In this document: positions 1 through 7,304 of the stretch, in pieces
Layout: every line of letters begins with the position of its first letter
Position numbering within the stretch: the first letter of the stretch is position 1
Translations under genes and position numbers: made by a program
Notes under the pieces: model-generated
Told to the model about the DNA's origin: nothing
Database searches by the model: none
What the model saw: only the letters and a program-made list of their open reading frames with translations
DNA from: an uncultured Desulfovibrio sp.
Lineage (GTDB): Bacteria > Desulfobacterota > Desulfovibrionia > Desulfovibrionales > Desulfovibrionaceae
Direction: 5' to 3'
DNA length: 58,559 nucleotides
Assembly: GCF_944324505.1 (NCBI RefSeq)
Contig: NZ_CALUWO010000007.1
Coordinates: 1 to 58,559, forward strand

Positions 1-701
1 AAGTCGGAACGGGCCATGGCGCACACGCAGCCATTGGGGCAGCCGTCGAACTTGAACTTGAACTTGTAGGGGAAGGCCGGACGGTGCAGTTCGTCCTGAT
101 AGTCCTGGGTGAGCTGATAGCACATGTCCTGCGTATTGTAGCAGGCATATTCGCAGCGGGACTGCCCAAGGCAGGCCGCCGGGGTACGCAGGTTGGAGCC
201 GGAGCCGCCCAGGTCATTGTGCAGCTTGTGGGTCAGCTCGTGGAAGATTTCTTCCAGCTGGGGGGTCTGGGTGCCCAGCAGCACGATGTCACCGGTGGAG
301 CCGTGCATATTGGTCAGGCCGGAGCCGCGCAGATCCCAGATATTGCACAAGGCACGGAGAAATTCCGTATTGTAGTACTTGCCGGACGGCTGGGCCACGC
401 GGATGGTGTGGAAGTGGGCCACGCCGGGGAACTTTTCGGGCTGGTCGCAGTAACGGCCGATGACGCCGCCACCGTAACCGAACACGCCCACGATACCGCC
501 GTGCTTCCAGTGCGTTTCCTTGTCTTCATAGGACAGTTCCAGAAGGCCCAGAAGATCGTCGGGAGCGTCCGCGGGAATCTGATAGTCCAGCCCGTCAGGG
601 TTGGCCGCGCGGTGGGCCGCTTCCTGCTTGATGTCGGACACAAAGCTCGGCCAGGGGCCGCTTTCCAGCTGATCCAGCAGAGGGGTTGCATGTTTCAACA
701 T
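1..701 (-). CDS. dsrA: Dissimilatory sulfite reductase alpha subunit, 5' part
   Basis: Encodes the N-terminal ~233 residues of DsrA, the siroheme/Fe-S subunit that with DsrB reduces sulfite in the last stage of sulfate respiration in the cytoplasm. The reading frame starts MLKHATPLLDQLESGPW and contains segments I recognise from Desulfovibrio DsrA: ETHWKHGGIVGVFGYGGGV, DLRGSGLTNMHGSTGD and LHRPAFPYKFKFKFDGCPNG. The ATG at 701 is preceded by GGAGGT with 7 nt spacing. The gene runs off the left edge, so the siroheme-binding cysteines and dsrB are outside the window. Family assignment is very secure. Confidence 0.97.
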   Translation of the reverse strand, partial: MLKHATPLLDQLESGPWPSFVSDIKQEAAHRAANPDGLDYQIPADAPDDLLGLLELSYEDKETHWKHGGIVGVFGYGGGVIGRYCDQPEKFPGVAHFHTIRVAQPSGKYYNTEFLRALCNIWDLRGSGLTNMHGSTGDIVLLGTQTPQLEEIFHELTHKLHNDLGGSGSNLRTPAACLGQSRCEYACYNTQDMCYQLTQDYQDELHRPAFPYKFKFKFDGCPNGCVCAMARSD

Positions 702-726
702 TCGCCATACCTCCATTTACTAGCGC

Positions 727-740
727 AACGATTTTTCGTT
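727..740. promoter_or_regulatory. Palindromic operator candidate 1 (dsrA-proximal)
   Basis: AACGATTTTTCGTT, an inverted repeat AACGA-N4-TCGTT, 26-39 nt before the dsrA start codon. On the minus strand it follows directly on TATAAA, so a bound protein would cover the -10/start region or block elongation. Confidence 0.6.
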
Positions 741-924
741 TATATGGACTGCCATTCCAGTATGACAGCATGACATCGATGCCCGTCTGACAGCACCAGC
801 ATTACCGATTTTCGTTGTTCCGCACAAGAAAAATTTGGTTGATTAAATCACTATACAGCATGGTTATGGAAAAAATACGCTGCGGCGCGGCACGCTGCGC
901 TGCGGATGCCCCAGATTATTTTTC

Positions 925-938
925 AACGATATTTCGTT
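925..938. promoter_or_regulatory. Palindromic operator candidate 2
   Basis: AACGATATTTCGTT, the same AACGA-N4-TCGTT palindrome, about 225 bp upstream of the dsrA start. Its minus-strand flank is also TATAAA, so the conserved unit with copy 1 is about 18 bp. Confidence 0.6.
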
Positions 939-988
939 TATAAACGCCCTTTTTCTTGATTTTTCTTGCCAATTCTCTTCCCGGATAT

Positions 989-1002
989 AACGATATTTCG
1001 TT
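989..1002. promoter_or_regulatory. Palindromic operator candidate 3
   Basis: AACGATATTTCGTT, identical in its 14 bp core to copy 2 and centred 64 bp from it (about six helical turns). It lies roughly 75 bp beyond the stop codon of the HTH gene that precedes the dsr region. Confidence 0.6.
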
Positions 1003-1077
1003 TTAACAATATACAGCATCATCCCGCCCAGCCCCGGAGGACCGCAGCGCACACAATTGGTGCAAAAAATAAGATAC

Positions 1078-1863
1078 TCAGGAAAAGGAGCAGAAATGGC
1101 TGTGGGGCCAGTGCTGCGCAAGCCAGCGCCGCATCATCTGATATTCTTCTGTTGCCAGCCCGGCGTCACAGGCCAGCTGACAGAAAATGCGGGACCGCGA
1201 GAGCGCCTGAAGGCGCTCCAGCAGCAGAAAGAGGGAAGGAACCGCCGCGGGCAGACAGGCATCGCCACAAAAAAAGGCTTCGCCCCGGCGGGAAAAGGCC
1301 GTCATCAGGGACAGCGCCCCCTGATCGGGCGGCGGAACAATGCGGCACACGTACCAGGCCGTCATGCGCGCCCCCTGGGGCCGTGCTTCCGCTGCCCCGT
1401 CTCCCGGACAGTCCTCCGTCACGGCAGACAGCCCGGCAAAAAAGCGCCGGCCGCCGGGGGGCAGCCGCAGCCCCCACTGGTGAAACAGGCGCTGCAATGT
1501 CCAGCGGGAAAGGGCCAGGCCGTACAGGCGCTCGATGAGCAGGCCCACCGACTCCCGGTGCCAGAGCGGAAAGGCAATGTCGCTGCGCTCCGGAAGCCCC
1601 CGGGCCAGAAGCTGCAACAGGGCAGCGGCCCGCTCCTGCCCGATGAGCGCACCGTGGGGACGCCCCCGTCGCCGGAGGGTCAGGGCCGCCTCCCCTTCCT
1701 GCCGGAAGGCCCGCACCCAGCGGGCCACGGTAACGCGCGTCACCCCGAAGACCTCGGCGGCGCGCTGCTGCGTCAGCTCGCCGGAGGTGACGGCCTCCAC
1801 GGCCTTGCGCCGTATGATGCACAGGATATCCGGGGACAGCGTTCTGCCGTCACGACGCGCCAT
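1078..1863 (-). CDS. IS630-transposase-like helix-turn-helix protein
   Basis: A 261-residue protein starting MARRDGRTLSPDI. Residues ~27-55 (SGELTQQRAAEVFGVTRVTVARWVRAF) form a helix-turn-helix like those at the N-terminus of IS630/Tc1-type transposases, followed by an RRRGRP basic linker. The C-terminal part keeps only a vague echo of the DDE domain (ACDAGLATEEYQMMRRWLAQHWP recalls the 'DNAxxHxxxxVxxWL' segment), and I cannot find a full DDE triad. No inverted repeats or target duplications are seen, so this is probably a domesticated DNA-binding protein. It overlaps the upstream regulator gene by 14 bp, so the two are co-translated, and it sits directly upstream of the dsrA control region. 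Role in dsr control is inference. Confidence 0.65.
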   Translation of the reverse strand: MARRDGRTLSPDILCIIRRKAVEAVTSGELTQQRAAEVFGVTRVTVARWVRAFRQEGEAALTLRRRGRPHGALIGQERAAALLQLLARGLPERSDIAFPLWHRESVGLLIERLYGLALSRWTLQRLFHQWGLRLPPGGRRFFAGLSAVTEDCPGDGAAEARPQGARMTAWYVCRIVPPPDQGALSLMTAFSRRGEAFFCGDACLPAAVPSLFLLLERLQALSRSRIFCQLACDAGLATEEYQMMRRWLAQHWPHSHFCSFS

Positions 1864-3682
1864 GCCGCCCTGCTCCCGTCTTTCCGCCCCGCACCGGGGC
1901 AATGCCGTACTTCCTGAGCCGCGAACACAGGGTGGTGGGGCTGATGCCCAGCAGACGCGCGGCGCCGCCGTCCCCGTAGATTCTGTTGCCGCAGGCCGCA
2001 AGGGCGCGCAGGGTATTGTCCCTGGCCAGCCGGACCATTTCCTGTTCCGTGTACACGTGTTCCTCTGTGCCGGCGCTGCCGCCCTGCTGCGTTGTCTTCA
2101 GCACGGCGTGCAGCATGGCGGCGTCCACACGGCTTCCCGTGGCCGTCAGCACCACGCGCATGAACACATTGCGCAGCTCGCGCAGGTTGCCCGGCCAGGC
2201 ATAGTCCCGCAGCAGCTGCCAGCAGTCTTCCGGCAGCTGCGGGCAGGGCCGCTTGTACTGACGGGCCAGGGATTGCAGAACCCGCTGCGCCAGCAGGGGG
2301 ATATCCTCCCTGCGCTGGCGCAGGGGGGGCACGTCCAGGGAAAAGACATTGAGATAATAGAACAGGTCTTCCCGGAAGCTGCCCTGCCGGACCCGCTGGG
2401 GCAGGCTGGGATCAGCCGAGGCCATGAAGCGCGTGTGCAGGGGCTGGGGATTGGGTTCCCCCATCTTCCGGAATTCCCGGGAACGGAGGATGCCCAGCAG
2501 CTTGCGCTGCACCAGCGGCGGCAGGTCCTGAATATTGTCAAAAAAGAGAGAGCCGCGCCGTGCAGCCTCCAGAAAGCCGATGACGCCGGTTCCCTCCGTT
2601 GTGGCGGAGCCGAAGAAATCCCGTTCAAAATGTTCTTCGGAAAGGCGGGTGCAGTCCACCCTGACCAGCGGTCCCCCGGCCGCAGGACTCTGCCGGTGCA
2701 GTTCCCTGGCCACACTGCCCCGGCCGGACCCCACTTCTCCCACGATAAGCACGGGAATGGACGCATAGGCAACCTGCCGTATCCTGTCCCGCAGCTCGCG
2801 CATGGCCGGACCGTCTCCCAGCAGGGCTTCGTCCGAGGGCGCCATATCGGCCCGCAGATAGACATTTTCGATTTCCAGGCAGCGCTTCAGGCGGGCCAGC
2901 TCCTCAAAGGCCTGGGCATTGGCAATGGACACGGCCAGATATTCCGCCACAAGGCGCAGGCTGTCCATTTCCGGCGCTTCATGCCGCTGCCGGCTGAACA
3001 GGGCCAGCACGCCCAGCATGGTCCCCTTGTGCACCAGCGGAAGGCCCAGAAAGGTCTGAATCCCCTCCGCCTCGATCCACTGCGGATCACTCACCCAGGG
3101 CATGCGGGGGGAAACCCCGTCCACATGAAAGGCCTGACCGGATTGTGCAATGCGGCCCACCTTGCCCCGCCCCAGGGGAAAGCGCTGGAACTTCCCGTCA
3201 AGGGCCGTCCACTCCTGCCCGCCGCAACGGGACCGCCCGGAACTGGCCACCAGCCGCAGGCACTGCCGATGGTCCGTGCAGTCATAGAACTGCCGGCAGG
3301 TGGCACAGAGGTCGGGCGTGCTCTGCTCCAGCAGCCATATCCGGCACAGGGCCGTACCGGGCAGACGGCCCAGGGTGCCGGCCACCAGAGAGAACACCTG
3401 CTCAAGGGTATGGCACTGGGCCATCTTCAGCAGCAGCCAGTGCACATTGCCCAGCGAGGGCACCCCAGGCGCGCCGTCCGCCGGCCGCACGGCATGGCCG
3501 TCGGCATGGGAAGGAAAGGGCGCTGTGGTCATGCCGGCATCATCCTGACACCTGCCGCCCTGCTCCGGCCGGGACGGCTTGTCCTCCCCTGCCGGGCAGG
3601 AAGCACCGCCCGGAACGGCCGGCGCAGACGAAGAAACGCCGGCATCCTCCCGCACGGGCTGCGGCGGAAACTCCGCCCCCAC
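1850..3682 (-). CDS. GAF / AAA+ (sigma-54 activator-like) / Fis-HTH regulator with degenerate ATPase
   Basis: 610 residues as a GTG start (3682) placed 3 nt after the upstream stop; an ATG at 3532 (residue 51) is the alternative. A GAF-like domain (~85-265) contains a cysteine cluster (C126, C129, C135, C141, C153). The AAA+ domain (~288-520) resembles bacterial enhancer-binding proteins (FREDLF, VPPLRQRREDIPLL, WPGNLRELRN), and a Fis-type HTH (GGAARLLGISPTTLCSRLRKYG) ends the protein. Key residues depart from the family: Walker A is GEVGSGRG (Lys to Arg), Walker B LFFDN (Glu to Asn), the GAFTGA loop that contacts sigma-54 is absent and the segment shortened, and the second arginine finger is YYL. 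It probably cannot activate sigma-54 by ATP hydrolysis, so it may bind DNA as a passive sensor/regulator. Confidence 0.85.
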   Translation of the reverse strand: MGAEFPPQPVREDAGVSSSAPAVPGGASCPAGEDKPSRPEQGGRCQDDAGMTTAPFPSHADGHAVRPADGAPGVPSLGNVHWLLLKMAQCHTLEQVFSLVAGTLGRLPGTALCRIWLLEQSTPDLCATCRQFYDCTDHRQCLRLVASSGRSRCGGQEWTALDGKFQRFPLGRGKVGRIAQSGQAFHVDGVSPRMPWVSDPQWIEAEGIQTFLGLPLVHKGTMLGVLALFSRQRHEAPEMDSLRLVAEYLAVSIANAQAFEELARLKRCLEIENVYLRADMAPSDEALLGDGPAMRELRDRIRQVAYASIPVLIVGEVGSGRGSVARELHRQSPAAGGPLVRVDCTRLSEEHFERDFFGSATTEGTGVIGFLEAARRGSLFFDNIQDLPPLVQRKLLGILRSREFRKMGEPNPQPLHTRFMASADPSLPQRVRQGSFREDLFYYLNVFSLDVPPLRQRREDIPLLAQRVLQSLARQYKRPCPQLPEDCWQLLRDYAWPGNLRELRNVFMRVVLTATGSRVDAAMLHAVLKTTQQGGSAGTEEHVYTEQEMVRLARDNTLRALAACGNRIYGDGGAARLLGISPTTLCSRLRKYGIAPVRGGKTGAGRHGAS

Positions 3683-3685
3683 GAG

Positions 3686-3985
3686 CTAGCCCCGCTTTTC
3701 CTGCTGGCGACGCTCCCGGCGCAGGCGCAGCATATGCAGCACCATGCGCAGCACAACCCAGCCGCCCACCAGAATCAGGATAAAGGCAAAGCCCAGCACG
3801 CCCCAGGCATGCAGGCCCACGCCCTCCCACAGGCCCAGCACCCAGAAGAACAGAAAACAGCCCACCAGAAAGGCGCCCCAGCCGCAGCCCCGCCGGAAGC
3901 CGGTCTGGGCAAAGAAATTGATGGCCGCGCCCAGCCCGAGAATGGAGACGGCGCTCATGAGCAGCAGGGAAAGAAATTCGATCAT
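3686..3985 (-). CDS. Small integral membrane protein
   Basis: 99 residues, starting MIEFLSLLLMSAVSILG behind GGAGG (spacing 6). Hydrophobic stretches near residues 3-22, 35-52 and 57-78 suggest three membrane segments, and the C-terminus is a highly basic tail (RLRRERRQQEKRG), likely cytoplasmic. It ends 3 nt before the GTG start of the downstream regulator, suggesting translational coupling. I do not recognise a named family. Confidence 0.6.
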   Translation of the reverse strand: MIEFLSLLLMSAVSILGLGAAINFFAQTGFRRGCGWGAFLVGCFLFFWVLGLWEGVGLHAWGVLGFAFILILVGGWVVLRMVLHMLRLRRERRQQEKRG

Positions 3986-4020
3986 GCAAACCTCCGAAAA
4001 AAGAAGAGCGGGAGCAGCCG

Positions 4021-4806
4021 TCATCCGTCCCGGCGGGGGCGCACGGGCAGCGGCTGGCCCAGGTCGATGCCCTCCGGTCCCACCACGGCCCGGTAGGGAT
4101 ATATTTCCACCCCGGCGGCCTGGGCGGCATACATGAGGTCCGCGTATTCCGGGTCAATGCACGCCGCCGGCGCAAAGCAGTGCCCGTCAGGGCGCTGCAC
4201 CAGATAGAACATGGCCGCCCGCTCGCCGCCGGCCACAATATCCATGAGTTCACGCAGATGCTTGCGGCCGCGTTCCGTGGCCGCATCGGGGAAGCAGGCG
4301 GCGTCATCCTCCATCATGGTGACGTTCTTGCACTCCACCCACAGCGGCGGCAGCCCGTCGCTCCAAAAGCAGGCATCCAGCCGGCTGGCGCCGCGCACGG
4401 CCTCGCGCCGGCAGTGGCTGTAGCCGGCGGCAAAGGGCAGCCGCCCGGCATGAAAGGCCGCCTCCAGCAGCCGGTTGGGGACGCTGGTATTGACCCCTAC
4501 CCAGAAACCCCCGGCCCTGTCCAGCCCGCGGGGCGTGGGGTCCGGCGCGCGCAGGTCCTCATCGGCCGGCCGATCGGCCAGCCAGACAGCCTCCTGGGTA
4601 AAGCGGAGCTTGCGGGCCGGATTGGCGGCCGGGCTGGCCAGCACCGGCGCGCCGGGGCGCAGCAGGCCGAGCATGCTGCCGGAATTATTGCTGTGAATCC
4701 ACACCGCCTCGCCCTGCAAGCGCATTTCCACGCTGAAACGCCGGTAACGGCGCAGAAAACGCCCGCAGACACAGGGGGCGGAAAAGGGAAGCAGGGGACG
4801 GGGCAT
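4021..4806 (-). CDS. sfsA: SfsA-family protein (DNA/RNA nuclease-like)
   Basis: 261 residues covering the full SfsA fold. Recognisable blocks are the N-terminal OB-like part ([12 protein letters not shown]), [23 protein letters not shown], the nuclease-like VECKNVTM with acidic/Lys residues, [13 protein letters not shown] and an [14 protein letters not shown] end. SfsA was first described as a sugar fermentation stimulation factor; homologues bind nucleic acids and have a restriction-enzyme-like core. Length matches the family (~230-260). It heads the minus-strand group that leads towards dsrA, divergent from the aminotransferase. Confidence 0.9.
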   Translation of the reverse strand: MPRPLLPFSAPCVCGRFLRRYRRFSVEMRLQGEAVWIHSNNSGSMLGLLRPGAPVLASPAANPARKLRFTQEAVWLADRPADEDLRAPDPTPRGLDRAGGFWVGVNTSVPNRLLEAAFHAGRLPFAAGYSHCRREAVRGASRLDACFWSDGLPPLWVECKNVTMMEDDAACFPDAATERGRKHLRELMDIVAGGERAAMFYLVQRPDGHCFAPAACIDPEYADLMYAAQAAGVEIYPYRAVVGPEGIDLGQPLPVRPRRDG

Positions 4807-4834
4807 ACCACCTCACCACGACCGGTGGCATCAA

Positions 4835-4863
4835 TTTACAGCACGTGCGGAACCTGCTATGCT
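4835..4863 (+). promoter_or_regulatory. Promoter of the aspartate aminotransferase gene
   Basis: TTTACA (4835-4840), 17 bp spacer, then TATGCT (4858-4863) with an extended-10 TGC just before it. This predicts a start near 4870 and a ~60 nt leader. The ribosome site AAGGAG (4918-4923) has a 6 nt spacing to the ATG at 4930. Confidence 0.55.
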
Positions 4864-4929
4864 GAAGGGCGCTTTTTCCCACCGGGAGAATGAACGCCAT
4901 TGGCAAGCCATGCCTGCAAGGAGATCCTC

Positions 4930-6117
4930 ATGCATATTTCCGATCGCTTGAGCACCATCAAACCTTCCCTGACCCTCAGTGTCAACACCCGCGCCATGGA
5001 ATTGCGCGCCCAGGGCGTACAGATCACCAGCCTTGCCGTGGGCGAGCCGGACTTCCCCACCCCCAAGCACATCTGTGATGCCGCCAAAGCCGCCATTGAC
5101 GAAAATTTCTGCCGCTACACGGCCGTTGCCGGCATTCCCGAACTGCGCAAGGCCGTTGCCGGCTACTTCAAGCAGTTCTACGACGCGGACATCGCGCCCG
5201 AGAATACCATCATCTGCGCCGGCGGCAAGCACGCCCTCTTCAACTTCATCCAGGCCACGGTCAATCCCGGCGATGAAGTGCTCATTCCCGCGCCCTACTG
5301 GCTCAGCTACCCGCCGCTGGTGACCCTGGCCGGCGGCAAGCCCGTCACGGTGCCGGCCACCTCCGAGCACGGCTTCAAGGTCACGCCCGCCATGCTGGAA
5401 CCCTACCGCACGGACAAGACCACCCTGCTCATCCTCAATTCGCCCAGCAATCCTTCCGGCGCCGTCTACACGGCTGACGAACTGGATGCCCTGCTGGACT
5501 GGGCCGAAGCGCACAATGTCTTTGTGCTCTGCGACGAAATGTACGATCAGCTCGTCTTTGCGCCGGCCAAGATGGCCAGCGCCATTCACCGCTTCATCAA
5601 AAAACCCGAGGGCATCGCCATCCTGGGCGGCATGTCCAAGAGCTTTGCCATGACCGGCTGGCGCGTGGGCTATCTGGTGGGCCACCCCGAACTGATCAAG
5701 AAGATTTCCAGCATGCAGGGCCACAGCACGTCCAATATCTGCTCCATTGCCCAGAAGGCCGCCCTGGCTGCCCTCACCGGTCCCATGGACTGCCTGCATA
5801 CCATGCGGGAAGCCTTCCAGCGGCGCCGCGATCTGGCCATGGACATCATTGCCGGCTGGCCCTGGGCTGTCTGCCCCCGCCCGGACGGCGCCTTCTACCT
5901 CTTTGTGGATGTGCATGCCTGCTACGGCAAGGAAGTGCACAATTCCACGGAAATATGCACCAAGCTGCTGGAAGAGGCCAATGTGGCCGTGGTGCCCGGC
6001 GCGGCCTTCGGCGACGACAACTGCATCCGCCTGTCCTATGCCGTGGCTGACGACGTGCTGCGCAACGCGCTGCTGGCCATGGGCAAGGTCTTTGCCCGGC
6101 TGTACGCCCAGAAGTAG
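4930..6117 (+). CDS. Aspartate/aromatic-type aminotransferase (class I, PLP)
   Basis: 395 residues from ATG 4930. An in-frame codon at 4900 is less likely, because AAGGAG sits between the two. The fold-type I hallmarks of aspartate aminotransferase are all visible: LAVGEPDFPTP near the N-terminus, YTAVAGIPELRKA, the NSPSNPSGAVY asparagine motif, CDEMYDQL with the PLP-ring Asp, and SKSFAMTGWRVGY with the Schiff-base lysine. This clade (I-gamma/AspB-like) transfers amino groups between aspartate or other amino acids and 2-oxoglutarate in the cytoplasm. Exact substrate cannot be read from sequence. It is transcribed alone, ahead of the tRNA-Ala cassettes. Confidence 0.92.
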   Translation: MHISDRLSTIKPSLTLSVNTRAMELRAQGVQITSLAVGEPDFPTPKHICDAAKAAIDENFCRYTAVAGIPELRKAVAGYFKQFYDADIAPENTIICAGGKHALFNFIQATVNPGDEVLIPAPYWLSYPPLVTLAGGKPVTVPATSEHGFKVTPAMLEPYRTDKTTLLILNSPSNPSGAVYTADELDALLDWAEAHNVFVLCDEMYDQLVFAPAKMASAIHRFIKKPEGIAILGGMSKSFAMTGWRVGYLVGHPELIKKISSMQGHSTSNICSIAQKAALAALTGPMDCLHTMREAFQRRRDLAMDIIAGWPWAVCPRPDGAFYLFVDVHACYGKEVHNSTEICTKLLEEANVAVVPGAAFGDDNCIRLSYAVADDVLRNALLAMGKVFARLYAQK

Positions 6118-6190
6118 CGCCCTGCTCCGGCCGGGAGCAGGCAGGCATGCCGGGGCGCTGCGCCAATCAGGAAAACTGCCTGTTTTTTTG

Positions 6191-6219
6191 TTGACAAGTC
6201 TCCCGGTCTGAGGCAGTAT
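6191..6219 (+). promoter_or_regulatory. Promoter of tRNA-Ala copy 1
   Basis: A perfect TTGACA (6191-6196), 17 bp spacer and CAGTAT (6214-6219), placing the transcription start a few bases before the tRNA at 6234. Confidence 0.6.
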
Positions 6220-6233
6220 CACTTCTGCACCAA

Positions 6234-6309
<76 letters not shown>

Positions 6310-6315
6310 GAAAGC

Positions 6316-6347
6316 AAAGGCCGGTCAGCACGCTGACCGGCCTTTTT
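6316..6347 (+). terminator. Terminator of tRNA-Ala copy 1
   Basis: 14 bp perfect stem AAAGGCCGGTCAGC / GCTGACCGGCCTTT with loop AC and a T-run, starting 6 nt after the tRNA. Confidence 0.85.
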
Positions 6348-6445
6348 CTGTGCCCGCGACCAGTTTCCGTACCGACAGCTACAGTGCAGCGCCCGTTGCG
6401 CAGCGCGGCCTTTTCCGCCCCCTTGCGGAAAAACGGAAAAAAGGC

Positions 6446-6474
6446 TTGACAAAGTTGCCTCTTTCACGCAAAGT
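6446..6474 (+). promoter_or_regulatory. Promoter of tRNA-Ala copy 2
   Basis: A perfect TTGACA (6446-6451), 17 bp spacer and CAAAGT (6469-6474). Its spacer and flanks are unlike those of copy 1, so only the transcribed cassette is duplicated. Confidence 0.5.
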
Positions 6475-6488
6475 CATTCCCACGCCAA

Positions 6489-6564
<76 letters not shown>

Positions 6565-6570
6565 GAAAGC

Positions 6571-6602
6571 AAAGGCCGGTCAGCATGCTGACCGGCCTTT
6601 TT
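6571..6602 (+). terminator. Terminator of tRNA-Ala copy 2
   Basis: The same 14 bp stem and T-run as copy 1, differing by a single base in the two-base loop (AC versus AT). Confidence 0.85.
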
Positions 6603-6659
6603 TCATGCGGCCCCGCCCCCGTCCGGAAGGGGGCCGCTCTCTTTACGGCATTGCCCCGC

Positions 6660-7295
6660 CTAGGCGTGCATGGCCCGGCGCACGGCAGCCACCTTGGCGC
6701 CGATGTCCTCGGCACCCACCAGCTCGGAAACCAGCGCGCAGCATTTGGCCCCGTGGCTGGCCACCTCGCGGATATTATGCTCCTTGATGCCGCCGATGGC
6801 CACAAAGGGCACGGAAATATGGGTCGCCACCCAGTCCAGATAGGCAAAGCCCACAGGGGCCACCACATCTTCCTTGGTCTGCGTGGCAAAGATGGGTCCC
6901 ACGCCGATATAGTCCGCCCCCAGTTTCACGGCCTCGCGGGCCTGATCGGGATTGTGGGTGGACAGGCCGATGCACATGCCGTCGCCCACCAGGGCACGCA
7001 CGTCCGGCAGCGGGATGTCCTCCTGCCCGATGTGCACGCCGTCGGCCTGGGCCAGTATGGCCAGGTCCACATGATCATCCACAATGAAGCAGGCCCCGGC
7101 CTCACGGGTCAGCCGGCGCATGAGGCGGCACTGTTCCAGCATTTCGCCGCCCTTCATCTTTTTTTCTCGATACTGGATAATGCGTATGCCAGCTCCCAGC
7201 AGGGCGGAAACCACCGTTTCCAGGGAACGCCCCAGCGAAAGGCGCGAATCGGTCAGGGCATAGATATCGGTCTGGCCGGGCAGGATGACAGGCAT
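6660..7295 (-). CDS. thiE: Thiamine-phosphate synthase
   Basis: 211 residues with the TIM-barrel layout of ThiE: YALTDSRL, IIQYREKKMKGGEM (Gln/Arg/Lys pyrophosphate-binding motif), FIVDDHVDLA, ADGVHIGQEDIP, IGLSTHNPDQA, ADYIGVGPIFATQTK and FVAIGGI. It joins hydroxymethylpyrimidine-PP to the thiazole phosphate to give thiamine monophosphate. It follows the DUF362 gene by 9 bp on the same strand, so the two probably form an operon. Confidence 0.95.
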   Translation of the reverse strand: MPVILPGQTDIYALTDSRLSLGRSLETVVSALLGAGIRIIQYREKKMKGGEMLEQCRLMRRLTREAGACFIVDDHVDLAILAQADGVHIGQEDIPLPDVRALVGDGMCIGLSTHNPDQAREAVKLGADYIGVGPIFATQTKEDVVAPVGFAYLDWVATHISVPFVAIGGIKEHNIREVASHGAKCCALVSELVGAEDIGAKVAAVRRAMHA

Positions 7296-7304
7296 GAAAA
7301 CCTC

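Larger units (their letters stand above)
702..1077 (-). promoter_or_regulatory. dsrA upstream regulatory region
   Basis: A 376 bp gene-free, AT-richer stretch between dsrA and the upstream regulator gene. It holds three copies of the palindrome AACGA-N4-TCGTT (listed separately). On the minus strand two of them read TATAAACGAAANATCGTT, so a -10-like TATAAA abuts the palindrome; the copy nearest dsrA is 26-39 nt before the start codon. A weaker related site (AACGA-N3-TCGGT on the minus strand) lies near 804-817. I saw no sigma-54 element. Promoter position is inferred, not proven. Confidence 0.6.

Noticed and set aside
1535..4096. An 853-codon open frame on the plus strand opposite the regulator, membrane protein and sfsA genes
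   Set aside because: It is antisense to three genes with clear motifs and ribosome sites; high GC produces long antisense frames, and its sequence is Arg/Pro/His-rich without domains.
4890..5078. A second start, ATG 4890, overlapping the aminotransferase
   Set aside because: It yields 62 codons in another frame across the conserved N-terminus of the aminotransferase; GGGAGA directly abuts the ATG, which is not a usable ribosome site.
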